A model generated the notes under the pieces. The model did not search any database and had not been told where the DNA came from. It was given only the letters and a program-made list of their open reading frames with translations. A DNA stretch of 9,215 nucleotides from assembly GCA_050742455.1 (NCBI GenBank), contig JBOGIG010000103.1, forward strand, positions 1 through 9,215. The letters run 5' to 3'. This document shows, in pieces, positions 1 to 6,014 of the stretch; positions within the stretch are counted from its first letter, which is position 1; each line of letters starts with the position of its first letter. This stretch comes from JBOGIG01 sp050742455 (GTDB lineage: Bacteria > Actinomycetota > Acidimicrobiia > Acidimicrobiales > JBOGIG01). The translations under genes and the position numbers were made by a program.

Positions 1-575
1 TTTGGAACGCCGTTGCCTCGGGAGAGGCCGCTGGCCCCCGAGACGTGACTGAGCCGCCGCGGCCACCAGATGAGGAGATAATCGACTGGTTCCTCAGCGG
101 GGCCGAGCGTCTGGCCAATACCCTGGACAGCCAAGACGATGAGGTCGAGGTGTGGACGTGGTCGTCGGACCATTCCATGGGCTTCATCAAGAGACGCATG
201 GCCCATGAGACGGCCGTGCATTGCTGGGACACGCAGAAGGCCGCCGGTCGGCCCGAGCCGCTTCCATCTGATCTGGCCGCCGACGGGATCGACGAGTTCC
301 TCGGAGTGTTCCTTCCCCGACGGGACGAACACCTGGCAGGGCCGAGCCAGCACATCCACTTGCACTGCACCGATGAAGCGGGCGAGTGGCTGATCGGGAT
401 CGGCGAAGGCGCCATCGACGTGGAGCGGGCCCACGGCAAGGCGCCGGCCGCGGTTCGGGCAAGCGCCTCGGACCTGGTGCTTATGCTGTGGAGGCGGGTC
501 GGACCGGAGGATCTCGAAGTCCTCGGCGACCGGGACGAGCTGACGCGTTTCCTGGCCCGAGCCGGCCTGGGCTGA
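1..575 (+). CDS. Mycothiol-dependent maleylpyruvate isomerase family protein, 5' partial
   Basis: The reading frame is open from the left edge (first full codon at 3) to the TGA at 573-575, giving about 190 visible residues. It resembles the DinB-fold, mycothiol-dependent maleylpyruvate isomerase family. Visible marks are a WTWS stretch, then RRMAHETAVHCWD, then LAADGIDEFL, and a C-terminal domain with LHCTDEAGEWLI and ASDLVLMLWRR. The HETAVH segment supplies Glu (codon 207-209) and His four residues on (219-221). In the characterised Corynebacterium enzyme, Glu and His with this spacing bind the metal; the third ligand, an N-terminal His, would lie in the missing part. A GTG at 45 could be read as a start, but family members are longer and residues before it fit the family, so I treat the gene as truncated by the window. 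The substrate is unknown: most members are not true maleylpyruvate isomerases. Confidence 0.82.
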   Translation, partial: WNAVASGEAAGPRDVTEPPRPPDEEIIDWFLSGAERLANTLDSQDDEVEVWTWSSDHSMGFIKRRMAHETAVHCWDTQKAAGRPEPLPSDLAADGIDEFLGVFLPRRDEHLAGPSQHIHLHCTDEAGEWLIGIGEGAIDVERAHGKAPAAVRASASDLVLMLWRRVGPEDLEVLGDRDELTRFLARAGLG

Positions 576-655
576 CTCTGGGGAAGTCCGGTCCAGGCAA
601 CTGTGATCCCGACCCTAGGCCGGGTTAGACCACCTGGTCAGCCGCGTGAGCCTGT

Positions 656-916
656 TCACCTTGTGTAGCGGTAACGGGCCTGCAGCACAACAAGGTCCTG
701 CCCCAACACCTGGTATACGAGCCGGTGCTCCTCGGTGATGCGCCGCGACCAGGCGCCGGTGATCCCATACTTGAGTGGCTCCGGCTTTCCTATCCCGATA
801 GTCGGATCGCGCAGGGCGTCGTCGATCAACCGGTTGATGCGCTTGAGGAGCGCACGGTCGGCTTGCTGCCAGTAGGTGTAGTCCTCCCCGCCTTGTGGAG
901 TGAAGACCAGCCTCAA
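656..916 (-). CDS. yoeB: YoeB/Txe-family mRNA interferase toxin with altered catalytic His
   Basis: An 86-residue protein that aligns without gaps to E. coli YoeB (84 aa). Shared blocks include DYxYW near residues 12-16, GKPEPLK at 43-49 and WSRRITEEHRLVY at 56-68. YoeB is a ribosome-dependent endoribonuclease that cleaves mRNA in the A site and is neutralised by YefM. Of the catalytic residues known in E. coli (Glu46, Arg65, His83, Tyr84), Glu46, Arg65 and Tyr84 are present, but position 83 is Arg (codon at 668-670), in the C-terminal sequence ARYRYTR instead of the usual RYHY. The start is TTG at 914-916, overlapping the antitoxin stop as TTGA, so toxin translation is probably coupled to the antitoxin. 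Family assignment is very secure; whether the toxin is active is doubtful. Confidence 0.93.
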   Translation of the reverse strand: MRLVFTPQGGEDYTYWQQADRALLKRINRLIDDALRDPTIGIGKPEPLKYGITGAWSRRITEEHRLVYQVLGQDLVVLQARYRYTR

Positions 917-1161
917 GCCCGGTCAAGCTGGCGCTCGACCGTCTCGCCTCGCTCGGCCGCCTCAGCGGCATCGAGCAGCCGTCGCGCGTTAGCCGGCGAG
1001 CGAAACAAGTGCGCCGTCTCCTGCCACGCCGTGTACTCATCAGCCGACATCAGCACGGCATTGCCGCGCTTGGATGTGATCTCGACCGCCGACCGATCAT
1101 CGTTGACCTTCTCGATCAGCGGAAATAGCCCTCGTCGCGCCTCGCTAGCCGTGATCGCCAT
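913..1161 (-). CDS. yefM: YefM/Phd-family antitoxin
   Basis: An 82-residue antitoxin upstream of and overlapping the YoeB-like toxin by 4 nt. The N-terminal part (residues 1-45: MAITASEARRGL, KRGNAVLMSADEY) is the Phd/YefM DNA-binding and dimerisation fold. The segment LFRSPANARRLLDA (52-65) begins the toxin-wrapping tail typical of YefM. By family knowledge it binds and inhibits YoeB and represses its own operon, with the complex acting as co-repressor. I chose the ATG at 1159-1161 because it gives the conserved MxITxSEAR beginning and has AAAGGAG at 1167-1173 with a 5-nt spacer. The frame stays open to 1278, but that extension lacks family similarity. A palindromic operator-like site lies just upstream at 1177-1196. 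Confidence 0.93.
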   Translation of the reverse strand: MAITASEARRGLFPLIEKVNDDRSAVEITSKRGNAVLMSADEYTAWQETAHLFRSPANARRLLDAAEAAERGETVERQLDRA

Positions 1162-1166
1162 CGCCG

Positions 1167-1173
1167 CTCCTTT
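1167..1173 (-). promoter_or_regulatory. Ribosome binding site of the antitoxin
   Basis: AAAGGAG on the minus strand, 5 nt before the ATG at 1161. It is one of the clearest Shine-Dalgarno sequences in the window and decides the antitoxin start against the longer open frame reaching 1278. Confidence 0.8.
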
Positions 1174-1176
1174 CAG

Positions 1177-1196
1177 TGGTACTTGATATGGTACCA
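1177..1196. promoter_or_regulatory. Candidate YefM operator: two GTAC cores 12 bp apart
   Basis: The plus strand reads tggtacttgatatggtacca. It contains TGGTAC and GTACCA as inverted arms and a perfect 8-bp palindrome TGGTACCA at 1189-1196. The two GTAC cores (1179-1182 and 1191-1194) are exactly 12 bp apart, so they lie on the same face of the helix. E. coli YefM-YoeB binds a long and a short palindrome with TGTACA cores, also spaced 12 bp centre to centre. The position, 16-35 bp upstream of the antitoxin start, suits autorepression. I see no clean -35/-10 pair. TACCAT (minus strand, 1190-1195) could serve as an actinobacterial TANNNT -10 within the site. Confidence 0.6.
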
Positions 1197-1200
1197 ATGT

Positions 1201-1448
1201 GCAGGCAACAGCGTGACTCGACCTCGCAGACCCTACGGCTCGACACTCGTCGCCCAGCTCATGGTGGAACAGACGCACACCCCTTGCACCAAACGGCGAA
1301 CACTGCGCACCCGAACCCTCGCGTCGTATGACGAGAAGTTCGAGTAAACCGCATCCGGTCAGGTTCAGGTGGTCATTACCTCACACAATACGAACCGGGG
1401 GCGGCGACCGCAGGGCCGGTGATCTTCCTACCATGAGCATTATCACTT
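1201..1448. other. Intergenic stretch between the two toxin-antitoxin modules; no gene seen
   Basis: No frame here has both a plausible start and recognisable protein similarity. A plus-strand open frame beginning at 1328 runs antisense into the HepT remnant and looks like chance. The stretch is visibly less GC-rich than the flanking core genes around 1370-1500. I see no tRNA, repeat array or strong terminator. Confidence 0.5.
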
Positions 1449-1871
1449 CTACAGGCCAATCCCGAGATCATCCCCTTTATCCCGTGATCTTTTACGCTCC
1501 TTGGCGGGCAGGTCGATCTCGCTATCGCGCTGCGTGCCAATCCACCGCCTTACGACTCGATCCAACTCCGGCACGTCGTCGCGGAGCGTCCGCCAGACTC
1601 GCTCGTAGTCAATACCGTGGTAGGCGTGATCAACAACGATCCGTATGCCTTTGATTTCGGCCTAAGGCAGCTCGCTCGTTTCGGCAACTAGGTCGCTCGG
1701 GAGCTTCGTCGCGATGTCGCCGAGGCGTCCTACAACGGCCTCGCCTGCGAGGCGAAGCGGTCGCTCCGTATCCCAGCGAGCCTTGCCGAGAGCAACCAGT
1801 TCGGAGGCAGCGTCGATGGCCTCGGCCAGGTCCTCCAAAAGGTCCCCGACGTTCCGACGAGCGGCCGTCAC
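1449..1871 (-). pseudogene. hepT: HepT-like HEPN ribonuclease toxin interrupted by an in-frame TAG
   Basis: Reading from the GTG at 1869-1871, the frame gives 69 residues, stops at TAG (1662-1664), then continues open to a TAG at 1449-1451. Read through, it would be about 140 residues, a normal HepT length. The first part has the helical HEPN look (LLEDLAEAIDAASELV, then LAGEAVVGRLGDIATKLP). After the stop comes AEIKGIRIVVDHAYHGIDYERVW, with the HEPN active motif R-x4-H-x-Y as Arg77, His82 and Tyr84 (codons between 1620 and 1643). The stop falls where the family usually has Trp in a P-W-x-x-I pattern, so a single TGG to TAG change explains it. The start overlaps the upstream MntA stop as GTGA, typical of MntA-HepT operons. 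As read, the product lacks the catalytic motif. Sequencing error or a recent nonsense mutation are both possible. Confidence 0.82.
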
Positions 1872-2167
1872 AGATCGATCGCCTCATCCCGGATGCGGCG
1901 ATGGCGCGGTCGAAGACCACCGGTAGAGATCACGTCGACGGGCATCTCCAGCAGAGCTTCCAGGTCCTGGCTGAGCCCAACCTGGTCGAGAAGCGAAGCT
2001 TCCGGGTCGAAGTCGACAAGGAGGTCAACGTCGCTCAAAGGTCCTGCATCACCTCGGGGAATCGACCCGAATACACGAACCCGTGACGCGTGACGTCGGC
2101 GAGCGGCCGCCAAGATCGCCTCGCGGCGAACCCGAAGGGCGTCGATCGTAGGTACGATGTGGGCCAC
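1868..2167 (-). CDS. mntA: MntA-like minimal nucleotidyltransferase antitoxin
   Basis: A 99-residue protein with the polymerase-beta nucleotidyltransferase signature G-S-x10-D-x-D: Gly34, Ser35, Asp46, Asp48 in VFGSIPRGDAGPLSDVDLLV. A third likely metal-binding acid is Asp78 in MPVDVIS. Length and fold match the MNT half of the HEPN-MNT modules. In the studied Shewanella pair, MntA blocks HepT by adding AMP units to the Tyr of its R-x4-H-x-Y motif; that is the expected role here. The start is GTG at 2165-2167. Upstream in frame there is no other start codon before a TGA. No Shine-Dalgarno sequence is visible. The gene ends in a 4-nt overlap with the HepT remnant, so the antitoxin appears intact while its toxin is broken. 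Confidence 0.9.
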   Translation of the reverse strand: MAHIVPTIDALRVRREAILAAARRRHASRVRVFGSIPRGDAGPLSDVDLLVDFDPEASLLDQVGLSQDLEALLEMPVDVISTGGLRPRHRRIRDEAIDL

Positions 2168-2173
2168 ATCTAA

Positions 2174-2179
2174 AGCGTA
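2174..2179 (-). promoter_or_regulatory. Possible -10 element for a leaderless mntA transcript
   Basis: On the minus strand TACGCT (TANNNT type) lies 6 nt before the GTG of mntA. With no ribosome binding site present, transcription starting at the GTG itself would fit the leaderless genes common in actinobacteria. No -35 match is visible, so this is only a suggestion. Confidence 0.25.
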
Positions 2180-2312
2180 CCGGGCCAGCAGATCCCCTGG
2201 TCATATGCTGCACCCTTGGGCGATGACGGCGCCAAGCGGCGGCGACCCGTCGTTGAGAACCAGCTAAGCGAGCAGCACCGGTTCGGTTTGTCCCTATTTG
2301 GTTTGGGTGGGG

Positions 2313-2385
2313 TGGGCCCGGTGGGGATCGAACCCACGACCGAAGGATTATGAGTCCTCTGCTCTGACCACTGAGCTACGGGCCC
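2313..2385 (-). tRNA. tRNA with CAT anticodon, probably tRNA-Ile2 (otherwise elongator tRNA-Met)
   Basis: A 73-nt cloverleaf: acceptor GGGCCCG/CGGGCCC, D arm GCTC/GAGC, anticodon arm GAGGA-CTCATAA-TCCTT, T arm GTGGG-TTCGATC-CCCAC, discriminator A, no encoded CCA. The anticodon is CAT. It is not an initiator, since the first pair G1-C72 is matched. Two points favour tRNA-Ile2, whose C34 is changed to lysidine by TilS to read AUA. First, the short D loop in AGCTCAGTGGTCAGAGC resembles E. coli tRNA-Ile2 more than elongator tRNA-Met. Second, the acceptor has C4-G69 and C5-G68, reported TilS determinants. It lies 29 nt downstream of tRNA-Asn on the same strand and is probably cotranscribed. Confidence 0.95.
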
Positions 2386-2414
2386 TGGACCACCTGGGGC
2401 AATGACGCGTTGGG

Positions 2415-2487
2415 CTCCGGGGGAGGGACTCGAACCCCCAACCTAGTGGTTAACAGCCACCCGCTCTGCCAATTGAGCTACCCCGGA
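2415..2487 (-). tRNA. tRNA-Asn (GTT)
   Basis: A 73-nt cloverleaf with acceptor TCCGGGG/CCCCGGA, D arm GCTC/GAGC, anticodon arm GGTGG-CTGTTAA-CCACT, T arm GGGGG-TTCGAGT-CCCTC and discriminator G73, as expected for Asn. The anticodon GTT reads AAC and AAT. CCA is not encoded. It is upstream of the CAT tRNA and both are transcribed leftward. Confidence 0.97.
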
Positions 2488-2499
2488 ATAGCTCGACTG

Positions 2500-2505
2500 A
2501 CCTTA
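2500..2505 (-). promoter_or_regulatory. Possible -10 element for the tRNA pair
   Basis: TAAGGT on the minus strand (TANNNT type) ends 12 nt before the first base of tRNA-Asn, a fitting distance for a short tRNA leader. No good -35 is visible. Confidence 0.3.
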
Positions 2506-2528
2506 CCAGCCAGGCGATGGACGCCACC

Positions 2529-2543
2529 CCGGACGGGGTCCGG
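2529..2543. repeat. Short perfect inverted repeat CCGGAC-GGG-GTCCGG
   Basis: Six-base arms with a 3-nt loop lie between the divergent tRNA pair and the small plus-strand gene at 2581. No T-run follows on either strand, so it is not a typical intrinsic terminator. It could be a protein-binding palindrome, or chance in GC-rich DNA. Confidence 0.35.
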
Positions 2544-2580
2544 TATGACCATGACGCCTCATTGGGGGTATGAATGACCC

Positions 2581-2823
2581 ATGAAATTCAAGTTCGGGCT
2601 CGCTGTCGGCTTTGGCATGGGCTTCTACCTGGGCGCCCGGGCCGGCCGGGAACGGCTCGACCGGCTGGAATCAGCCCTTCGCTCGGCGAGATCCTCCCCC
2701 ACTGCATCACGTTCGTTGTCCAAGGTCCGAGCCGCCACCGACCTGGGTCTGGAACGCCTGCGCGACCTGGCCCAGTCGGCACAGGCCAATTACTCTTCTT
2801 CGAGGTACTCGCGAAGCGGCTGA
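2581..2823 (+). CDS. Small glycine-rich, probably membrane-associated protein (YtxH-like N-terminus)
   Basis: An 80-residue protein of unknown function. The N-terminus MKFKFGLAVGFGMGFYLGARAGRERLDRL has a short hydrophobic, Gly-spaced segment (about residues 4-20) followed by basic residues. This pattern is seen in small YtxH-like actinobacterial proteins thought to sit in or against the membrane. The rest is polar, Arg- and Ser-rich and partly amphipathic (SLSKVRAATDLGLERLRDLAQSAQ). A TGA in frame at 2575-2577 makes the ATG at 2581 the first possible start; the ribosome binding site is weak (GGGGGT further upstream). Its last 34 bp overlap the 3' end of rpoD on the other strand. It could be a chance open frame, but the N-terminal pattern argues for a real gene. 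Confidence 0.65.
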   Translation: MKFKFGLAVGFGMGFYLGARAGRERLDRLESALRSARSSPTASRSLSKVRAATDLGLERLRDLAQSAQANYSSSRYSRSG

Positions 2824-4124
2824 GCCCGCATGGGGTTGCGCAGCTTGGCCAGGGTCTTTGATTCGATCTGGCGCACCCTTTCCCGGGTGATTCCGAAGAC
2901 CTGGCCCACCTCTTCCAAGGTACGCATGCGTCCGTCGTCCAGACCGAATCGCAGCCGGACCACTTCCTGCTCCCGGGGTCCAAGTTCAGCCAGGGCATCC
3001 TTGACCGCCTCGTTCAACAGGGCACGGGCGGCCGCCTCGGCGGGAAGGATCGCTCCTTGATCGGCGATCATGTCCGACAGATGGAAGTCCTCGTCCCCCA
3101 TGGGCTGTTCCAGGGAGATGACGTCCTGATTGATGCGCTGGATCTCCCTTACCCGCTCCAGGGACACCTCGGCCCGCAGGGCCACCTCTTCCAGAGTGGG
3201 CTCCCGGCCCAGATCCTGGGACAGTTGGCGTTGGGTACGAACAACCTTGTTGATGATTTCGACCATGTGGACAGGGATACGGATGGTACGGGCTTGATCG
3301 GCGATGGCCCGGGTAATGGCCTGGCGGATCCACCACGTGGCGTAGGTGGAGAACTTGAAGCCCTTGGTGTAGTCGAACTTCTCGGCGGCCCGCATCAACC
3401 CGAGATTGCCCTCCTGGACCAGGTCCAATAGCGCCATGCCCCGGTTCCGATAACGCCGGGCCACCGAAACCACCAGGCGAAGGTTGGACTCGACCAGCAG
3501 CTTCTTCGCTCCCAGACCGGACTTGACCAGACTTTGCTGGGCTCCTAGCTCAGTGGCATCAGTGCCAGGGTCGTCGCCGGCATCGGCCCGGGCCAGCACC
3601 ACCGCCGCCGCTTGGCCTTCGGTGATGCGCTGGGCCAGGGCCAGTTCGCCGCTCGGGGTGAGCAGGGGCACCTTGCCGATCTCGTTGAGGTAAGCCCGGA
3701 CCGGATCGGCCCCAGGTCCCAAGAGGCCGCCGTCGTCATAGGTCGAGGGGGCGACCTTCTTGGCCACATCCCTTCCCCCCCTCGGGGACGAAGCGCCCCG
3801 GGTCTGGCCGGCAACCCGCTTAGCTCGGGCCTTGGATGGTGGCCCCGAACCGTTGGTGGGTAGATCAGGACCCAACCCGGAACCCAGCCCGCCGACATCG
3901 TCGTCGTGGGAGTGGTCCTTGGGCTCCTCGACGTAGGCGATACCGGCGCCTTGGACCCGTTCGATCACGGTGTCGATCAGGTCGGCGCTGAGCTCGACAT
4001 CCTCCAGAACGCTGACCAGCTCATCCTGGGTGAGAACCCCCTTGGCCGCCCCCTTGGCGAGAACCTTGGCCAGCTCGTCTTCCGGCAGGCCCGCCATTGC
4101 CCCGACCGCCGGCTCCTCAGTCAT
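2790..4124 (-). CDS. rpoD: Primary RNA polymerase sigma factor RpoD/SigA (sigma-70)
   Basis: A 444-residue group 1 sigma factor. Residues 1-65 look like a short region 1.1; 66-130 are a Gly/Ser/Lys-rich linker. Region 1.2 is DPVRAYLNEIGKVPLLT (140-156). Region 2 spans about 206-280 with LVESNLRLVVSVARRY, LDLVQEGNLGLMRA and the promoter-melting YATWWIRQAITRAI (261-274). Region 3 covers about 283-360. Region 4 has LGPREQEVVRLRFGL (381-395) and the -35-binding helix-turn-helix TLEEVGQVFGITRERVRQIE (402-421). It recruits core polymerase to housekeeping promoters. The ATG at 4122-4124 overlaps the dnaG stop as ATGA. A GGAGG in dnaG sits about 13 nt upstream, too far for ideal initiation, so coupling by ribosomes finishing dnaG is likely. 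The stop is TAA at 2790-2792, inside the 3' end of the convergent small gene. Confidence 0.98.
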   Translation of the reverse strand: MTEEPAVGAMAGLPEDELAKVLAKGAAKGVLTQDELVSVLEDVELSADLIDTVIERVQGAGIAYVEEPKDHSHDDDVGGLGSGLGPDLPTNGSGPPSKARAKRVAGQTRGASSPRGGRDVAKKVAPSTYDDGGLLGPGADPVRAYLNEIGKVPLLTPSGELALAQRITEGQAAAVVLARADAGDDPGTDATELGAQQSLVKSGLGAKKLLVESNLRLVVSVARRYRNRGMALLDLVQEGNLGLMRAAEKFDYTKGFKFSTYATWWIRQAITRAIADQARTIRIPVHMVEIINKVVRTQRQLSQDLGREPTLEEVALRAEVSLERVREIQRINQDVISLEQPMGDEDFHLSDMIADQGAILPAEAAARALLNEAVKDALAELGPREQEVVRLRFGLDDGRMRTLEEVGQVFGITRERVRQIESKTLAKLRNPMRAQPLREYLEEE

Positions 4125-5965
4125 ACATATCCGTCACCCTCCACCGACAGCCAGGCTAGCAACCGGTTGGCGGCGTCGATCACGGCTGGGTCGCTGACAT
4201 CGCCATGGAGCAAGGGCTCCATCTCCAGCTTTAGCCATGCCATCCTGCGCACCAGGTCGTCACCGTCCTGGTCACCGTCCTGGTCAACGGCGCCGGAGGC
4301 CAGGCCGGAACGGGACCGGGCCTGCATCGCGTTGAGCACCCTCACCGCAGCCATGCGAACCAGGCTGGCCGACACCTCGACTGGATCGGCCGTGGCCTCG
4401 TCCACGCACAGCCGGGCCAGGAGGGTGGCCCCCTGGGGGCCGGCGCACTCCAGTGCCTCGGCCACGGTGGTGGATGAGGCCAGGCAGGAAAAGACTTCCC
4501 GGTTTACCGGCGTGGAAAACAACACCTCCTCCAGGCGCTCGGCCATCTCCTCGGGCTGGTGCACGGCCAGCAACAGGGCGTCATACTCCAGTCCCCGCAG
4601 CAAGGTCCCATCCAGGCCCGGGTCGGGGGTCGTTCTGGATGGCAGGCTCTTTCCCGTCCGGGCTGCATTGAGGGCAGCATGTAGGAGGGGCCGCAGGCGC
4701 TCGGGGGGTACCCGGCACCGGTCCGACACGTCCATCAGGTACTGATCGCGCACCAGGTCGCTCGGGTGCTCGGCTATGACACTCATGGACCTCTCCGCCG
4801 CTCGACCCCGTCCCTCGGCCGTGTTCAGGTCAGACTGGTCCAGCACCCGGGCCAGGCGAAAGGCCATGAAAGGCAGGGCCTCGGAGACGGCCAGGCGTAG
4901 GGCGTCGGGATCGCCCCGTGCCAGGTCGGCGGGATCCGACCCGGTCGGCATCCGGGCCACCGCAATGTCGAGGTCGTGGCGTTTCTCCCATTCGTAGAAG
5001 CGGGCAGCGGCCGCCTGTCCCGCTCCGTCGGCGTCGTAGGCCAGGACGATCCTGGATGCAAAATTCTTCATGAGCTTGAAGTGGTCCTCGCCCAGTGCGG
5101 TCCCGCATGTGGCCACGGCCCGGTTGAGCCCCACTCCGAAGAACCCGATCACGTCGGTGTAGCCCTCGCACACAATGATTTCGCCGTGGTGGACCACTTC
5201 GGCCTTGGCCCAGTTGAGGCCGTAGAGAACCCGACGCTTGGAATAGATGCCTGACTCGGGTGAGTTCTTGTACTTGGGACCCTGGTCGGATCGGCCCGGG
5301 TCGGGGCTCGGCAGCACCCGACCACCAATGGCCACCGGTCGCCCTGCCGGATCGAATATGGGGAACAGTACCCGGGAGCGAAAGCCATCCTGGAGACGGC
5401 CACGGCGGTTGACGAAGGCCAGGCCGGATTCGACCATGACATCTCGACTGCGACCCAGCCCCTTACAAAGTCCATCCCAGTCGGCCGGGGCCCATCCCAG
5501 CTTGAACTGGCGCACCACCGCGCCGTCATAGCCCCGCGACCTCAAGTAGTCCCGGGCCCGGGCCGCATCGGGCGAGACCAATAGCCTTTGGTGGTACCAC
5601 TCCACCACCGCCTCCATGGTCTCGGTCAACTCACGGCGGCGGCTGCGGGCCTGGGCTCCCGCCTGGTCCTGTTCGATCTGAAGTACGATCCCGGCCCTGC
5701 CCGCCAGTCTCTCCACCGCCTCGGGGAAGTCCAGCCCATCGAGCGCTCTCACGAAGCTGATGGCGTCGCCCGACGCCTGACAGCCAAAGCAGTAATAGAG
5801 CCCCTCCTCGGCGTTGACCGAGAACGAGGGTGTTTTCTCCGGGTGAAACGGACACAGCCCCACCCAGCGCCTGCCCTGGCGCTTCAGGGCTATGTGCTCG
5901 GAGGCCAGGGCCACGAAGTCCGTGGCCTGCCTGACCCGGGCTACCTCCTGGTCAGGTATGGCCAC
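4121..5965 (-). CDS. dnaG: DNA primase
   Basis: A 614-residue bacterial primase that makes RNA primers at the replication fork. The N-terminal zinc-binding domain has Cys38-x2-His41 and Cys59-x2-Cys62 (CPFHPEKTPSFSV, YYCFGCQASGD). The RNA polymerase core spans about 110-370 and contains the TOPRIM metal residues Glu267 (VCEGYTD) and Asp311/Asp313 (AYDADGAG). The C-terminal 200 or so residues, weakly conserved and helical, should be the DnaB-helicase interaction domain. The start is GTG at 5963-5965: the frame upstream holds no other start before a TGA near 6000. No strong Shine-Dalgarno sequence is visible. The gene lies 49 nt after ppdK and overlaps rpoD by 4 nt, so it probably belongs to one transcript with both. 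A 12-bp tandem repeat near the 3' end encodes DQDGDQDG. Confidence 0.98.
   Translation of the reverse strand: MAIPDQEVARVRQATDFVALASEHIALKRQGRRWVGLCPFHPEKTPSFSVNAEEGLYYCFGCQASGDAISFVRALDGLDFPEAVERLAGRAGIVLQIEQDQAGAQARSRRRELTETMEAVVEWYHQRLLVSPDAARARDYLRSRGYDGAVVRQFKLGWAPADWDGLCKGLGRSRDVMVESGLAFVNRRGRLQDGFRSRVLFPIFDPAGRPVAIGGRVLPSPDPGRSDQGPKYKNSPESGIYSKRRVLYGLNWAKAEVVHHGEIIVCEGYTDVIGFFGVGLNRAVATCGTALGEDHFKLMKNFASRIVLAYDADGAGQAAAARFYEWEKRHDLDIAVARMPTGSDPADLARGDPDALRLAVSEALPFMAFRLARVLDQSDLNTAEGRGRAAERSMSVIAEHPSDLVRDQYLMDVSDRCRVPPERLRPLLHAALNAARTGKSLPSRTTPDPGLDGTLLRGLEYDALLLAVHQPEEMAERLEEVLFSTPVNREVFSCLASSTTVAEALECAGPQGATLLARLCVDEATADPVEVSASLVRMAAVRVLNAMQARSRSGLASGAVDQDGDQDGDDLVRRMAWLKLEMEPLLHGDVSDPAVIDAANRLLAWLSVEGDGYV
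4261..4284. repeat. 12-bp tandem duplication inside dnaG
   Basis: The unit caccgtcctggt occurs twice in direct succession with no mismatch. On the coding strand it gives the acidic DQDGDQDG (about residues 561-568), in the C-terminal domain of primase. The copy number could vary by slippage without shifting the frame. Confidence 0.85.
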
Positions 5966-6014
5966 AACGGGCCGCGCCGGAGCCGATCCGACAACGAAGG
6001 GCGGTCACAACCGA

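Noticed and set aside
45..47. GTG as the true start of the first gene
   Set aside because: The frame is open to the window edge, and the family needs an N-terminal helix with a metal-binding His, so the gene most likely begins outside the window.
628..639. Inverted repeat GACCA-CC-TGGTC between the first gene and yoeB as a terminator
   Set aside because: The loop is only 2 nt and no T-run follows on either strand; likely chance.
1162..1278. N-terminal extension of the YefM-like antitoxin to 1278
   Set aside because: It would run across the operator-like site and ignore the good ribosome binding site at 1167-1173, and the added residues do not fit the family.
1328..1654. Plus-strand open frame overlapping the HepT remnant
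   Set aside because: No similarity to any family I recognise. The opposite strand explains the DNA better because it carries the HEPN motif.
3906..4745. Plus-strand open frame opposite the rpoD-dnaG junction
   Set aside because: It spans two certain genes in antisense and resembles no known family.
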